Part shown: positions 41,790-53,559 of the stretch, in pieces | Numbering within the stretch: position 1 is the stretch's first letter | How the letters are laid out: every line of letters starts with the position of its first letter | DNA from: Argyresthia goedartella | Lineage: Eukaryota; Arthropoda; Insecta; Lepidoptera; Argyresthiidae | Direction: 5' to 3' | DNA length: 64,000 nt | Assembly (NCBI GenBank): GCA_949825045.1 | Contig: OX463806.1 | Coordinates: 47,826,208 to 47,890,207, forward strand | Notes under the pieces: generated by a model | Seen by the model: the letters and a program-made list of their open reading frames with translations, nothing else | What the model was told of the DNA's origin: nothing | Database searches by the model: none | Translations under genes and position numbers: made by a program

Positions 41790-43430
41790 AAACAAGTATG
41801 ATGCTGTTGCGGGCAGTTGCCTATATAACAATAACTATTTTAGGTACGTAGTTATACATACTATTTGATTGAAAACAGGTTTAAAACACCAACAAATTGA
41901 CTCAAAATATGGTGCATACCAAGATTGATGATATTAATTCCAACCTCCTTCACTAAAGTTACTAACTACCACTAAATAAAATAAATACATACGGCGAAAA
42001 TACGTTTTTTTTAATCAAATTTTGCGTGTTAAGATGTTCTTAACAGTAAGTGCTAGGTTCCGACTCCGTGGTGCCGCGGATTGGGGTGGATAATTCAGGT
42101 ACCAGGTGAATGTGGTTATGTTATCAACCTGCTTTGGGACTCAATCTTAGGCCTAGAATTGAAAGTTGTTTTTTTAGGGCATAATATTGTCCATCATTCG
42201 CCTGAAGCCCCCTCATCACGTTCGCCAACCCATTCGCCAATCCTTCGTTCCTTTCATTCGACCTGGAATTGTCCAATTTGGCGAGAGCGTCCACACGTTG
42301 GAAGATCGATCAGTTTGCTTCGCCGCAGGCCGATGTGCGGCAGTTACACTGGATGGATATTGACACGCTAACGGCTGCTGCCGTTATCTTTTCTCAGCAT
42401 ATATACCGCTATTTTATTTTGGCTAGTATTTAATCGCACATCAAAATTACTGATTTTCACAGCAAAAAAGGATCAGCAAAAACACTTTTTATGTTTTAAG
42501 TATTTTTGTTGTTCTTACATGTTTAACCTAATGCGAAGATAAAGGGTTTACTTTACCCTTCACCTAAGCTACCGCAGTATTTTGACCTGATATTTGCTGT
42601 GAAAATCAGTATATTTGCTGTGCAAATCAGTATTATTCATGTGCAGTTTAATATTTCCCTTTTATTTTAGGTACAAATTGCATATATTTTTATAATGAGC
42701 TTTAAAAATTGTTCCGTTTGATAACCCAATCTTCTAATCTTATCGAGTTATAAGGATTGGAGAATGTTTTGGAGACCTTGAAGAGGAGGATATAGACGTG
42801 CAAGTGAATGAATGAATGAATCGTAAAATAAACGATTAATTTCACGATTCAGGCTTGGGGGCGTAATAATAATAAAAAAAATAACATATATAAATCTATT
42901 ACATAGTAATAACATAAATACTATATCTAAATATAAAAACACCTGCACTACAGCATGTATTGGGACCTAAATGTATGCCTCGGCGACAATGCGTTTGTAA
43001 TCTGTCTTTTTGCCGACTTTCTCATCAAAGGTTCTCATCATATGGGTTTCTTTTTGTTCCGCGTTTTCATCTATCTGCAGCTACTCGAACTTCCACACAA
43101 ACGAAAGCTTCGATATCTCCCCAACAAACAAAGCAATGTTTTACATTTCAACCTATGCTCATTACATTTGTAGTGTATACGATAATACACAATGGGAAAG
43201 TGGCGCTCTGATGACCTTTATTGGGCGCGTAATGATTAAATAAAGGTTTTGATGATGACCTGTTGGACCCTTAATGGTTTAATAATGGTTTATTTGACAA
43301 CAAAAGTATTTAAGTAAGAGTCTATAAGAATCGTATGAAGGTTGGAAAACTGACAATTGAGACTTATAGATGATGTATCTTTAGTTAATTACAATCGCCC
43401 TTCAATAATATTCGAAATTGTCTCTACATG
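41790..43430. other. no gene recognised
   Basis: AT-rich with a moderately GC-rich patch at 42060-42370 that has a 96-codon frame without any recognised motif, and overlapping 70-80 codon frames at 42955-43243. A (GAAT)n run is at 42803-42818. None could be supported as coding. Confidence 0.35.
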
Positions 43431-43439
43431 ATCATATTG

Positions 43440-43715
43440 GAAATAAATTTCTTATATGTTTTATTCGGCCGGCCACGTTGCTCGGATGCACCCGAATCGA
43501 TGGGCAAAGATATCTTCGCAATGGGCTCCAAGTGTAAGGAGAAAGAAAGTGGTCGAACCAGAAAAAGATGGGAGTGATGAGTTCGGTCTCTGGGATACGA
43601 ACTGGTGGGTAACCGCTCAGGACCGCAAAGAGTGGGAAAAGGGGAGAGAGGCCTTGGCCCAGCAGGGGTGTCCCCCTTGGGCTCTTAATAATAATAATAA
43701 TTATTATTTATTCGC
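43440..43715 (+). mobile_element. RTE-like LINE 3' end with (ATA)n tail
   Basis: The frame gives AGHVARMHPNRWAKISSQWA, GSDEFGLWDTNWWVTAQDRK and EWEKGREALAQQGCPPW, followed by (AAT)n and (ATT)n runs at 43686-43712. It corresponds to the protein end seen at 1.7 and 28.5 kb (AGH-AR, W-AQDR, QQG). The element is 5'-truncated to about 85 codons. Confidence 0.75.
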
Positions 43716-43954
43716 CTAAATGTGTCGACACACCATACCGAAAAGGCGACCGAACTTCGGCATGATTTCGCCTGCAATGCTATGTCAACTACGTACGGTT
43801 CAAAGGTTCAGGAACGTAACCATCTGAAGATCCCCGGCCATCCGATGTTCCGCGTCTGATTTTTACCTTCCTATATTGACTGTTTTTGTTAGTGTACAAT
43901 AACTGTGGACGTTCACATGATTCACATCACATGATTTACTCATTTGTTGGCACC

Positions 43955-44012
43955 GCATTTTTTTTAAATTAGCAACACATACTAGTTTCCTTATTACCAA
44001 GTTAGCGGCGAA
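43955..44012. mobile_element. right end of the TTCCCTTCGCC MITE family
   Basis: TTAGCAACACATACTAGTTT, TTACCAAGTTAGCGGCGAAG then GG follows the right ends at 17.2 and 26.7 kb. The opposite end was not found. Confidence 0.55.
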
Positions 44013-44737
44013 GGGTATTCTTTTGTGAAACACACTGTGGTAAACAGACCCGTCCGAAAACCGTAATTTGATAGCTCCTTCACAAAATGATGCGGTCTCC
44101 CACTAGGCGGGATATTCCTTTCATTGAAGTGTTGATTCAACATTTATTAAACTTGTTATTATACATATGCGACCTTACTAACAAAAGAAGTTATTCACTG
44201 TGTAACTTATACACTGTTTTGTCTTGCTTCGACATTTGACATTTACTCGACGTATGAAAAGGGCAAAACACTTATAAGTTAAACAGAGAATAACTTTTTT
44301 TATTAGTAAGGCCAATGGAATATAACACCCTCATCAAACTGCAAGTCGTGTCAAATGTGTAATGTTACCTTATCAAAACGAACTGTTAAATAAGAGGCAG
44401 ATCCTCGTTTCGTTTTTATCGAAGCTTTATTGTTTTTGACGACAAAATCCAGAATTTTACAGTTAATTGGGAATCATTTGAACAATAATCGATTTTATTT
44501 TCAGTCATTTCTAAATAAGTACTGTTAACGTTATCTAACAATTGTTAGGCATCTGTGATTAGATACTTGGTTTTTGCATACCTTTGAAGTGCTTGAATTT
44601 AAAATATGTTTGCCTATTGTTCTATCTTTTGGGATAGCATTAACATTGGTATCTCATAAATTATTGAAATTAGGAACTCCGTACCAAATTGAGGAAAAAA
44701 AATCGGTCTACTCCCATCTGCCCCGGAAAATTTTCCC

Positions 44738-45092
44738 GGAAATTATTAAAATTATTAATTATTATTAATTATTATTATTAATTATTATTATTATTTATTA
44801 TTATTAATTATTATTATTAATTATTAATTATTAATTATTAATTATTAATTATTAATTATTAATTATTAATTATTAATTATTAATTATTAATTATTAATTA
44901 TTAATTATTAATTATTAATTATTAATTATTAATTATTAATTATTAATTATTAATTATTAATTATTAATTATTAATTATTAATTATTAATTATTAATTATT
45001 AATTATTAATTATTAATTATTAATTATTAATTATTAATTATTAATTATTAATTATTATTATTAATTATTAATTATTATTATTAATTATTATT
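44738..45092. repeat. TTAATTA microsatellite, ~350 bp
   Basis: Perfect 7-base repeats of ATTAATT through most of 44810-45055, with irregular ATT/ATTATT interruptions at both edges. Confidence 0.95.
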
Positions 45093-45099
45093 GTATGTC

Positions 45100-45834
45100 T
45101 AAAAGGAATACTATTACTTAATACGACAAATCTGCTGCTTGGGTATTCTCCGTTTGAAACAACTTAATTTCTTAGATAACATTATTTCTACAATGGTGGA
45201 TATACTTAATTAGCAAACACACTTCAGATTAGGAGTACATGGAAGACAACTACCTTAACCCTTCACAGCGCCTGGAGGTAGGTAATTTTTCATTGGTATC
45301 CGCAATTATTACCAAGGTTATTATTAAGGTTGAAATGATGTGGGGAATATATTTCCCCATGACCCATTAAGGGTGAACAACCGCTAACGCTGACTACGTG
45401 ACTATTCAGGTGGTGTTGATACAGTCGAGGTCTAGCCAGGATCAGCTCCAATTAGTTTCAATCTGAAAGCGCACACACACCATTTCCGTGTAGCCAGCAC
45501 GTTGAGTAAAACGTATGGAACGAGATCGCTAATTGCATGCACTGGAAATATATTGTTCTACAATATAACAACGAATAGTTGAACAAAATATTGTTCTCCT
45601 AACAAAAAACGAGCTGTGACTTGTCTAATTATCGTAACTTCTATTATGTATAACTATATGTTTTTCCGACTTCTGAGCTAAAAATAGCACCTTCGCCGAT
45701 TTTCCTTGATATATTCCTAACTCGTTCGAAAAGTCTTTTTACGAACCTCGCTACGACAATCGATTTCGGCTCGTGCCGTAACCTTCTCGGTGCGTAAATA
45801 TAAGCCTTTGCGAACTCGTGCTCGTGGGAAATGT
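45100..45834. other. no gene or recognised repeat
   Basis: Nothing supported. Bases 45720-45840 share TCGTGC-type words with the repeat at 47.5 kb. Confidence 0.35.
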
Positions 45835-46145
45835 ACTATTTCACCTCAGCAGCAGCTCGAACAAGAGGCTTTTGCTGCGAGTAAACAGTGTGCACATTTT
45901 ACTCACTGAGTGAGACAAAGTAGCTTTTTAATTTTGAATGCCGCGGACATATATAGGCGAAATTGCAAACAGCCAACGGGCATCGAGTTATAATTTGATA
46001 TTCTTTGGCTGTTTGCGATTTCGCCAATGTCACTGGTATTGCTATCGATTGTTGTAATTCATTTGCAGTATCTGTGCTATTAAATTCCAAATCATCGAGC
46101 CATTCTAATTGATAAATAATACAATTAGAGAATTATTGGTATGTT
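45835..46145 (+). repeat. dispersed repeat with internal 21-bp hairpin
   Basis: It shares with 47640-47860 the motifs CTCAGCAGC, GAACAAGAGGCTT-TGCTG, CTCACTGAGTGAGACAAAG, TTTTGAATGCC, CGGGCATCGAG and AGCCATTCTAATTGATAAAT. Unlike that copy it contains a hairpin: 45956-45976 (GGCGAAATTGCAAACAGCCA then A) pairs with 46005-46025 with one mismatch around a 28-base loop. Confidence 0.75.
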
Positions 46146-46149
46146 CCAC

Positions 46150-47440
46150 AGATATCGAGAGATAGGCCCTTGGCGCTAAGCTTGTATCGCCGAAAATTAG
46201 GACACGCACAAATCTACACGACTCATACATCAATCTTTCCGCTTTTATTGGTCAGTGCAATGTCATACACCTATTGTCCGAACACACCTACACTACCGCA
46301 GATACACTAGCTAGCCGAGCTAGTGCCGGGACATTGCAAGGACAGCGTGTTTCATCAATCCATTATAACTTAAATAAAACTTTCTTTGTTAATATGACAT
46401 ATTTATTTTACAAGAAATACCTATACTATGTTTACAGGCTGTAACACATACGGGGTGCCAAGCCTAAAAGGATTGTTTGGGACATGATTTTGAACAACTT
46501 TCTCAATATATCTGATTTGATCAGAGAAACGTTTTTTTTACTTCCCCACACAAATCAGCTGACCGCTAGGCCCAAAATGTACTGCAAAGTGAAAAATAAT
46601 GTTGCTCTGATCAAATCGTTTTAATGGAGAAGGATGGTCAAAGTGATGTCCTTAACAACCGCCTTTCGGCATATATACCCTTTCTGTATAATCCTGAAGA
46701 GTACAGAAATTAATTGACAAGAATTATTGACAAGAAAAATGGAACGTGGCGTTTTGACAATTTAGGCGTAGCATTTTTTGCTAATTAATGCAGTCTTATA
46801 TTAGTATATCTTCTCATTAGAGCTTTGATTAGTAATATTAGATAATTACCCAATGGGTTTTGTTCGAGTTGGTAAAAAATCTATTTCTTTCCATCGATTC
46901 AAAAACATAATTCTCACTATCACTATTCCCATCACTATATGTCGTCTCTGCGCGCGTGTAACAGTTCGCCTCCGTACCTCGATGCATATTTACTTTCGTA
47001 TTTAGATAAGTGTGAAATATTCATTGCGTGTTAGCTTGGCAATATGTAGTGAAATTAAGATACAAAACAAGCAATGGACAATAAAACCTAGCGAGAACAA
47101 CATGACATTGTCACTTTAATGATCAACTCGTGACGATTTTTTGTGAATGATTTATTGCCGTAAAAATGTTTATTTCTTGTGTTTTAAGAAGAAATAATAG
47201 TTGGAATTAGACTTACAAGTGATATGTTACTCCGCCGTTCTTGGAGTTCACAATCCCGCTTTTATTTTTGCACATGAGTATTGCACAGGTCGGCATTTTC
47301 AAAACCCAGCGGAAATGAATTGGTCACTGCGGTCGCCCGGTGACTCCCGAGAATTTTTAATATCAAGACTATCGCGGCTAGATTTGTTCGCACGTGCAAC
47401 GCCCCTCAACCTATCTCTCGATATCTGTGGTATATTCTCA
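46150..47440. other. no gene recognised
   Basis: AT-rich sequence. The 83-codon frame at 47201-47452 has no motif I recognise and overlaps the start of a repeat. No other feature is supported. Confidence 0.35.
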
Positions 47441-47443
47441 TTG

Positions 47444-48256
47444 CTGAGATGAAAAGTTGTATATGCAACACGAGACCACAGTTATTTGCATCTCGTGCCA
47501 TTGAGTCCCTCGCTCACTCAGGATTCTGACGTAGAATCACTTTCTACGCTCGTGATTCAAATATAGAATCCTTGCTCACTCGGGACTTAAACAAGCACCT
47601 GCTGCAAAAATCAACTTTGGTCTCTTATTGCACAAATAACTATTTTTCCTCAGCAGCCTGAACAAGAGGCTTCTGCTGCGAGTCAACAATGTGCAAAAGT
47701 TGCATTTTGGTCACTGAGTAAGACAAAACAGCTTTTTAGTTTTGAATGCCACGGCCATAGGCGACATCGCAACGGGCGTCGAGCTTATTGTATTCTATCT
47801 CCTAGCCATTCTAATTGATGAATAATACAATTAGAGAAATATTCCGCAGCGTAAATTGGTCGTAGTTTATGATGAAAAATTAGAAAAAAAAAACCTATTA
47901 CTAAGACTCTGTTGTCTGTCCGTGAGTCCGTCTGTCACCAGGCTGTATCTCACGAACCGTGATAGTTAGACAGTCGAAATTTTCACAGATTATGTTTTTC
48001 TGTTGCGTCTATAACAACATATACTAAAAAACGGAATACAATTATTTATTTATTTGTAAACCACATACAAACTTATGAATGCACCTGGTTATTTTTTCAG
48101 TTGGTATGTTGTCATTGCTTAGATGAAAAGTTGTATGTGCAACACGAGACCAAAGTTATTCGCATCTCGTGCCTTTGATTCCCTCGCTCACTCGGGACTC
48201 AAACAAGCACTCGCAGCAAAAAACAACTGTGCTGTCTTGTTGCACAAATATCTATT
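47444..48256 (+). repeat. direct repeat pair around other repeats
   Basis: 47444-47640 and 48116-48256 are direct copies: AGATGAAAAGTTGTATATGC, AACACGAGACCA, GCATCTCGTGCC, CCCTCGCTCACTC, CAAACAAGCAC, GCAAAAA-CAACT and TTGCACAAATA. The first has an extra ~70 bases. Between them lie a relative of the 45.8-kb repeat (47640-47860) and a GTCCGTC-family repeat (47880-48035). Confidence 0.7.
47880..48035 (+). repeat. Lepidopteran dispersed repeat (GTCCGTC family), best copy
   Basis: CCTATTACTAAGACTCTGTT, GTCTGTCCGTGAGTCCGTCT, GTCACCAGGCTGTATCTCAC, GAACCGTGATAGTTAGACAG and TTTTCACAGATTATG-TTTTTCTGTTGC occur in the order I know from many lepidopteran genomes. Confidence 0.75.
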
Positions 48257-48355
48257 GTAGTAGGGACTAGTTGATATTATTAAAAAAGTTTTGTACTATT
48301 AACTAGATAAAATATAAATATAACAAAATATGGTAGTGTAGACGATGAGGTCCAG

Positions 48356-48378
48356 CCCCCCCCCCCCCCCCCCCCCCC
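48356..48378. repeat. C23 homopolymer
   Basis: Twenty-three consecutive C's (G's on the minus strand). Its length is likely to vary between reads. The G strand can form quadruplex-like structure. Confidence 0.95.
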
Positions 48379-48861
48379 TAACCGCAAGCCGCAACCCGTC
48401 CCCGCTGACGTCCTTTTGTCAGTTTCCTCTTGGCGGTTGTCAACAGAACCCTGAAAGTTTCTTGAAGAGAAATGGAAAAATACTTTGAAATCAAGACGAA
48501 AGACATGTCCATTTCAAGGAGCAAAGGATAATTTGTTCGAAATGTCCCTGATATGAAAAATCGTATATCAGAATTGGCTATTACAAGCAACACTGCGATG
48601 GTTAAACCGAATTACTGGACGGAATCAGAGATATGAAGCCATGGCTATCAATTCGAGTAGCGAGAAGCCGCCGGTACGAACCGATATAGACCGGTGAGAA
48701 CCCGGAAATTACATATGGCTTGCAAATCGAGTAATGAACACGAATATATCCTGTTATAGAGGCGACGCAAATTGCACATGGCTCACAGGATATACCCCAC
48801 CTCCGCCCAACCTCATTCCGCTACCGCCATTTTACCATGAGGCATACTCATCAAGATGTGG

Positions 48862-49740
48862 TAAGAAGGGCGGCATAAGCCACCCCGGAGATTTTACCAA
48901 TCGAGCAATGAGCAAGCAACTGGTCTTGTTAAAGGGGCGGCGCAAGCCACCCCGGAAATTTTACATCGCTAGCCAATCGAGCAATGAGCAAGCAACTGGC
49001 CTTGTTAAAGGGGCGGCGCAAGCCACCCCGGAAATTTTACATCGCTAGCCAATCGGGCGATGAGCAAGCAACTGGCCTTGTTAAAGGGGCGGCGCAAGCC
49101 ACCCCGGAAATTTTACATCGCTAGCCAATCGGGCAATGAGCAAGCAACTGGCCTTGTTAAAGGGGCGGCGCAAGCCACCCCGGAAATTTTACATCGCTAG
49201 CCAATCGGGCAATGAGAAAGCAACTGGTCTTGTTAAAGGGGCGGCGCAAGCCACCCCGGAAATTTTACATCGCTAGCCAATCGAGCAATGAGCAAGCAAC
49301 TGGTCTTGTTAAAGGGGCGGCGCAAGCCACCCCGGAATTTTTACATTGCTAGCCAATCGAGCAATGAGCAAGCAACTGGTCTTGTTAAAGGGGCGGCGCA
49401 AGCCACCCCGGAATTTTTACATTGCTAGCCAATCGAACAATGAGCAAGCAACTGGTCTTGTTAAAGGGGCGGCGCAAGCCACCCCGGAATTTTTACATTG
49501 CTAGCCAATCGAGCAATGAGCAAGCAACTGGTCTTGTTAAAGGGGCGGCGCAAGCCACCCCGGAATTTTTACATTGCTAGCCAATCGAGCAATGAGCAAG
49601 CAACTGGTCTTGTTAAAGGGGCGGCGCAAGCCATCCCGTAAATTTGATATCGCTAGCCAATGGAACAATGAGCAAGCAACGTGTATTGCTAAAAGCCGCC
49701 CCGGAAAATGAACATCGCTAGCCAATCGAGCAATGAGCTA
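48862..49740. repeat. 76-bp tandem array, about 11 copies
   Basis: TTGTTAAAGG begins at 48926, 49002, 49078, 49154, 49230, 49306, 49382, 49458, 49534 and 49610, an exact 76-base period. Degenerate units lie at each edge (48862 and 49680-49740). Each unit contains GGGGCGGCGCAAGCCACCCC, a GCAA-loop hairpin with a 7/8 stem, followed by ATCGCTAGCCAATCGAGCAA. Units fall into ATCGCTAG and ATTGCTAG subtypes arranged in blocks. Confidence 0.95.
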
Positions 49741-50239
49741 TATAGGATCCGTTATGAGCTAGCGCCGCCCACGTGGCTAGCAAGTCGAGATGCTCAGCCT
49801 GATAAGGGAATAGTTGAATAGGAGCATTTAGAAAATGAGTGGATTATCCAATACTATCTCTAAACTTGCATCATAATTTCGCACTTTACGATTTCGTATC
49901 TTTGATTATTCCGATCTAGACTATGGTGACGTATTAAAGAAGAAGCATTTAAATGAAATCCGATTTTTCCGGCTGAATTTACGAATTTTGATGTAGAGTC
50001 CACGCACATGTCATTCAAACATATTAGCGAAATAACCAGCCCAGGAGAAGTGGGGTCAAGACCCAATGACGTTATTGAGTCCGCTCTTGCCAAGAGGCCT
50101 CATTAAGCTCACAGTGAGCGGCTGGCTGTTGCCTGACTGAAGAGTCAGCTCAGAGGAGCGGCGGCGCACCAAAACGAGTTTTTGACATTTGCATCCTAAG
50201 CGGAGAACTGTGCCTTACAGTTTATTCTTTCAGTCTCGC

Positions 50240-50320
50240 ATTTCCTATACGGAGTTGTAGGGGCACAATTGTGCCCACTTTTAGCCAGTTATTCAATCCT
50301 TCATTTTGAGTGACAGAGGG
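50240..50320 (+). repeat. dispersed repeat of the 21.1-kb family
   Basis: CCTATACGGAGTTGTAGGGG, CACAATTGTGCCCACTTTTA, GCCAGTTATTCAATCC correspond to 21140-21200. Confidence 0.5.
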
Positions 50321-50367
50321 CTAGCCCCTCGCCGCCGCTACGGAATAATGAAGGTTTGCACTGCGGT

Positions 50368-50535
50368 TGTGGCTCTGCCTACCATGCGAGAGGTCCCGGG
50401 TTCGATCCCCGGCTGGGGATAGAGAAAAAAAGAATCACAGGTCTTGGATGTGTATATGTGTTTGATGTCGCTGTTTCTGGTTCCCACGACACAGGGTATC
50501 CTAGTGTGGGGCCAGAAGCAATGTATGTGCCTGTA
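50368..50535 (+). mobile_element. tRNA-derived SINE, best-preserved head
   Basis: GCGGTTGTGGCTCTGCCTAC, CATGCGAGAGGTCCCGGG and B box GGTTCGATCCCCGGC form a clear tRNA-like head. It is followed by an A-rich spacer, TTTCTGGTTCCCACGACACA, GGGTATCCTAGTGTGGGGCC and AGAAGCAATGTATGTGCCTG. Confidence 0.8.
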
Positions 50536-50574
50536 CATCTTTTTTTATGTGTACTTAAGAAAAATTACTTATCT

Positions 50575-50655
50575 CATGGTCAGCACCGGGATTCGAAACT
50601 GCATCTCCTGCGTGAGAAGCAAGCGTGAAACCCACTAGACCACGGAGCTCTTTCA
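50575..50655 (-). mobile_element. SINE of a second tRNA-head type
   Basis: Minus strand: CTCCGTGGTCTAGTGGGTTT (A box), CACGCTTGCTTCTCACGC, AGATGCAGTTTCGAATCCCG (B box) and GTGCTGACCATGAGATAAGT. A sister copy is at 55430-55500 and a diverged one at 61905. It directly abuts the preceding SINE tail to tail. Confidence 0.75.
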
Positions 50656-50894
50656 TGAATATTATAATATATAAGGACGGAAAAATCCAGTAGCTGCGCT
50701 GTAACGGAGCGTGGCACGCTATTCGCGATCATGTTGACATAATTTCATTTGTTGTGCGATCGGTCGGTGTAGCGGGTGTAGTGTCCTTGCCTTGCGCATG
50801 CGCATGCTGCGAATGTTGGCGCGCCCGTGCGGATATGTTATGCGGGGTTCAATTTTCAGCATCTCTGAGTCAAATATCTTAGAGATATTTTTTT

Positions 50895-51010
50895 AAACAT
50901 AAACATTTTTGTACAGACAAAAAATACGTTGCTTCTGGCCCAACTCTGGGATACCTGTGTCGTGGGAACCAGAAACAACGTCGTCACACACATATGAATA
51001 TCCAAGACAA
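50895..51010 (-). mobile_element. tRNA-derived SINE, body only
   Basis: Minus strand gives CTTGGATATTCATATGTGTG, TTTCTGGTTCCCACGACACA, GGTATCCCAGAGTTGGGCCA and GAAGCAACGTA, the body and tail of the 50368 family. The tRNA head is missing. Confidence 0.7.
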
Positions 51011-51044
51011 CATCGTTATGTGTATCTATGTCCTAATAGTGGAA

Positions 51045-52330
51045 AATCGCGTGGTTTCCGATACACTATACCTATTATTAGAAGCAATAGACAGACAGTA
51101 GTAAAAATTGCGGATACTCTGAGTGACGCTATACCTACAGGAGAGGGCACCGCACAAGGGTCCATTTTAGCTCCTTTAGAGTATTTATTTTATGTGAATG
51201 ATATGTGTAACGTCACTCAGGAAGGGTCAGTTTACCAATTCGCCGACGATACATGCCTGATTTCGGCTCACAGGCATATACGGGTAGCAGAAAAACATAT
51301 GCAAGAACACTTTGACTTGATATGCAAATGGGCACACGACGTGGGGCTGGTGCTAAACCGTAACAAAACTAAAATCATTCACATTAGATCCTCGCACAAT
51401 ACAGATGAACACTCATTAAAAGTAATAACTCACGAACACGACTGCTTCCATAATAAACACCTAAACTGTAAATGCAATGCGCTAGATATAGTCAAACAAC
51501 ACAAATATTTGGGCCTTATTATTGACGAGCGCTTCAACTGGGGACCACACATTCAACATGTATGTCAAAAGCTGAGGGCTATACAAAGCAAGCTAGCCAT
51601 ATTAAAATATAAAGTCCCATATAAAAATCTACGACAAATATACCTAGCAATGGCCGAATCAATCATTGGATACGGCTTATCTAGCTATGGCAAAACATAT
51701 AAAACTTACCTAGACTATATCTACAAACTACAAACCAGTATGCTAAAACTCATTGCGCCAAAAAAAGATAAGATGGAATGTAAAAATAAAAATCACTGGA
51801 ACGGACTATTTAAATACTGCAAAATTCTCACAGTTTTTGATAAAATAAAATTACATACACTAATTGAAGAAAACCATAACAAAACAAAATTGAACAAAAA
51901 AAAGCGACCCGATAGATTGCGTAATTTACCTTATCAAAACTCATTCCTCTTGCCACATTTCAATAATGTGTATGGTCAACGAACATGGATGTACTACTTG
52001 CCTAAAATTGTAAATGAACTACCAATAGATCTCCAAAACATGTTTATAAACAATAATAATTTTAGTTTAAAGGTTAAAAACCACTTAATTGATAGTTACA
52101 TACCTACCTAACATAGAACAAAAGGTCTTAGCTTGAGTTTTACCTAAGAACTAACTTCATTCACTTTTTATTATACACCTAATGTATCTGCTTATAAGTA
52201 AACTATTAACTGTATAACGAGACCAATGACAGCGACGGATAAACCATGTCTGGTTTTCGTTCGCTGCTAAATGTACCTAAATCTAAGTTCTGAATATATG
52301 AATAAATAAAATAAAAAAAAATAAAAAAAG
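51045..52330 (+). pseudogene. 5'-truncated LINE reverse transcriptase with poly-A tail
   Basis: The open frame to 52111 starts inside the RT palm. SNRQTVVKIADTLSDAIPTG and EGTAQGSILAPLEYLFYVND (motif B) are followed by YQFADDTCLISA (motif C, FADD at 51239-51250), HDVGLVLNRNKTKIIHIRS, HKYLGLIIDERFNWGPHIQ and AMAESIIGYGLSSYGKTY, and it ends DSYIPT. The C-terminal half is uninterrupted, so this copy is relatively young. It ends in an A-rich tail around 52300-52330. It is clearly related to the LINE at 55830-58899 (shared EGTAQGS, YQFADDTCLI, ESI-YGLSSYG), but not the same family. The endonuclease and first half of the RT are missing, so it is not functional. Confidence 0.85.
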
Positions 52331-52399
52331 AAGAGATCTAGCAACGAACAATAACCTCATAGTAAATACTCTGCAGTTTAGGAATAGGTACTAAGACAC

Positions 52400-52800
52400 T
52401 ATTAATTGACCAAGCGAGCGAAGAGCTCCATTTCGACAAGATAGGAGGCCGATTTTGCTTTCGTCTGTCTCTGTGTCTGTCAGTTCCGGTCCAGGGGCCA
52501 CAATTTTCAAGCGATTCTCACAAAACTTGGCACACGTGTTCCTTGAATTAAAAGTATTTTTTTTGTTGAGAGCTTTTCTCGATTTTCCCCTTGGGAGGGG
52601 AGTTATGACGTCATAAATTTTTTGTATGAGGCTTTTTTTTTTTTCTGGAACCAATCGTGTTGGTTAGCTAATTAAAGGGCTTCATGAGCCGATTCTAAAA
52701 ATATACCACATTACAACCTTTCGGCCGCCTGTTTTCTAAAAATCCAATAAATCTTTTCAAAACATACCAAGTTTGGACTCCTCGAAGTAGGAGACGGATT
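52400..52800 (+). repeat. dispersed repeat related to the 2.7-kb inverted-repeat arm
   Basis: The first part, GCTCCATTTCGACAAGATAG then GTCTGTCAGTTCC, is a frequent lepidopteran repeat. From 52600, TTATGACGTCATAAATTTTT, AAAGGGCTTCATGAGCCGAT, TCTTTTCAAAACATACCAAG and GTAGGAGACGG match the left arm at 2690-2880. Only one arm is present. Confidence 0.65.
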
Positions 52801-53454
52801 AGAAAAGAGGATCTGTACTTACCATGAGACTGAGTGAAATAGACTATGACTATTTTCGTGTAAAGTCATGGTCAAGTCAGGTTGTATTTTAAATCGCAAA
52901 ATACTTTACTACTTGATTTTGATTGAATCTGAAATACTTACCTAAAAAATGGGGTTCCCCCCTCTTAGGGAGGTCTACTGCCCACAGGGCTACTAGTAAC
53001 TATATAATAACATCTAAGACACTGAAGTTCCACTTCTTAGCTATTTTATCGTCATTAACTTGGCATATTCATGTCATACTTTTATAGCTCCACCGAGCTG
53101 GTCTATTGTTGGAGCTTGCGCGTGGGAGACGGAAGCCTCGGATGTTCACTACCCTGCCCTGCCCCTGGTATAATTGACAAATCATTTGTTACGCGATCAA
53201 TGCTCAGATGGTGTTGTCCTTTCACATGCTGCGAAGTGTAGACGCGCCCGCGATTGAGTTTCTTCAGTTCACCGAGTTTCTTGCATCTTTAGATGGAAAG
53301 ATAGATAGATAATCCATTTTTCCAACGTTAAAATACACACAAATACAGTTTCAACATAAATCGCAATATATAAGTGAGCTAGGTAACCTTTAAACCTGTG
53401 AATATTATAACAGCGAATAGGCCCTGGCTCAGCATATGCTGCAGATGTTACGTG

Positions 53455-53478
53455 GGTATGTATGTATGTATGTATGTA
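53455..53478. repeat. (GTAT)n microsatellite
   Basis: Six consecutive GTAT units. Confidence 0.95.
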
Positions 53479-53559
53479 TGGACGCTCTAGTCTAGGATAT
53501 CCTTTGGTTAACATTTGTGTTATGTCTCCATAGCTTCAACTCTGTACCTGATACGGTTC

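Noticed and set aside
42081..42371. 96-codon frame
   Set aside because: Proline- and serine-rich low-information sequence without recognised similarity; alternate frames are equally open.
48862..49740. CRISPR-like or self-cleaving ribozyme array
   Set aside because: No spacers, and no hammerhead core (CTGATGA with GAAA) in the 76-bp unit.
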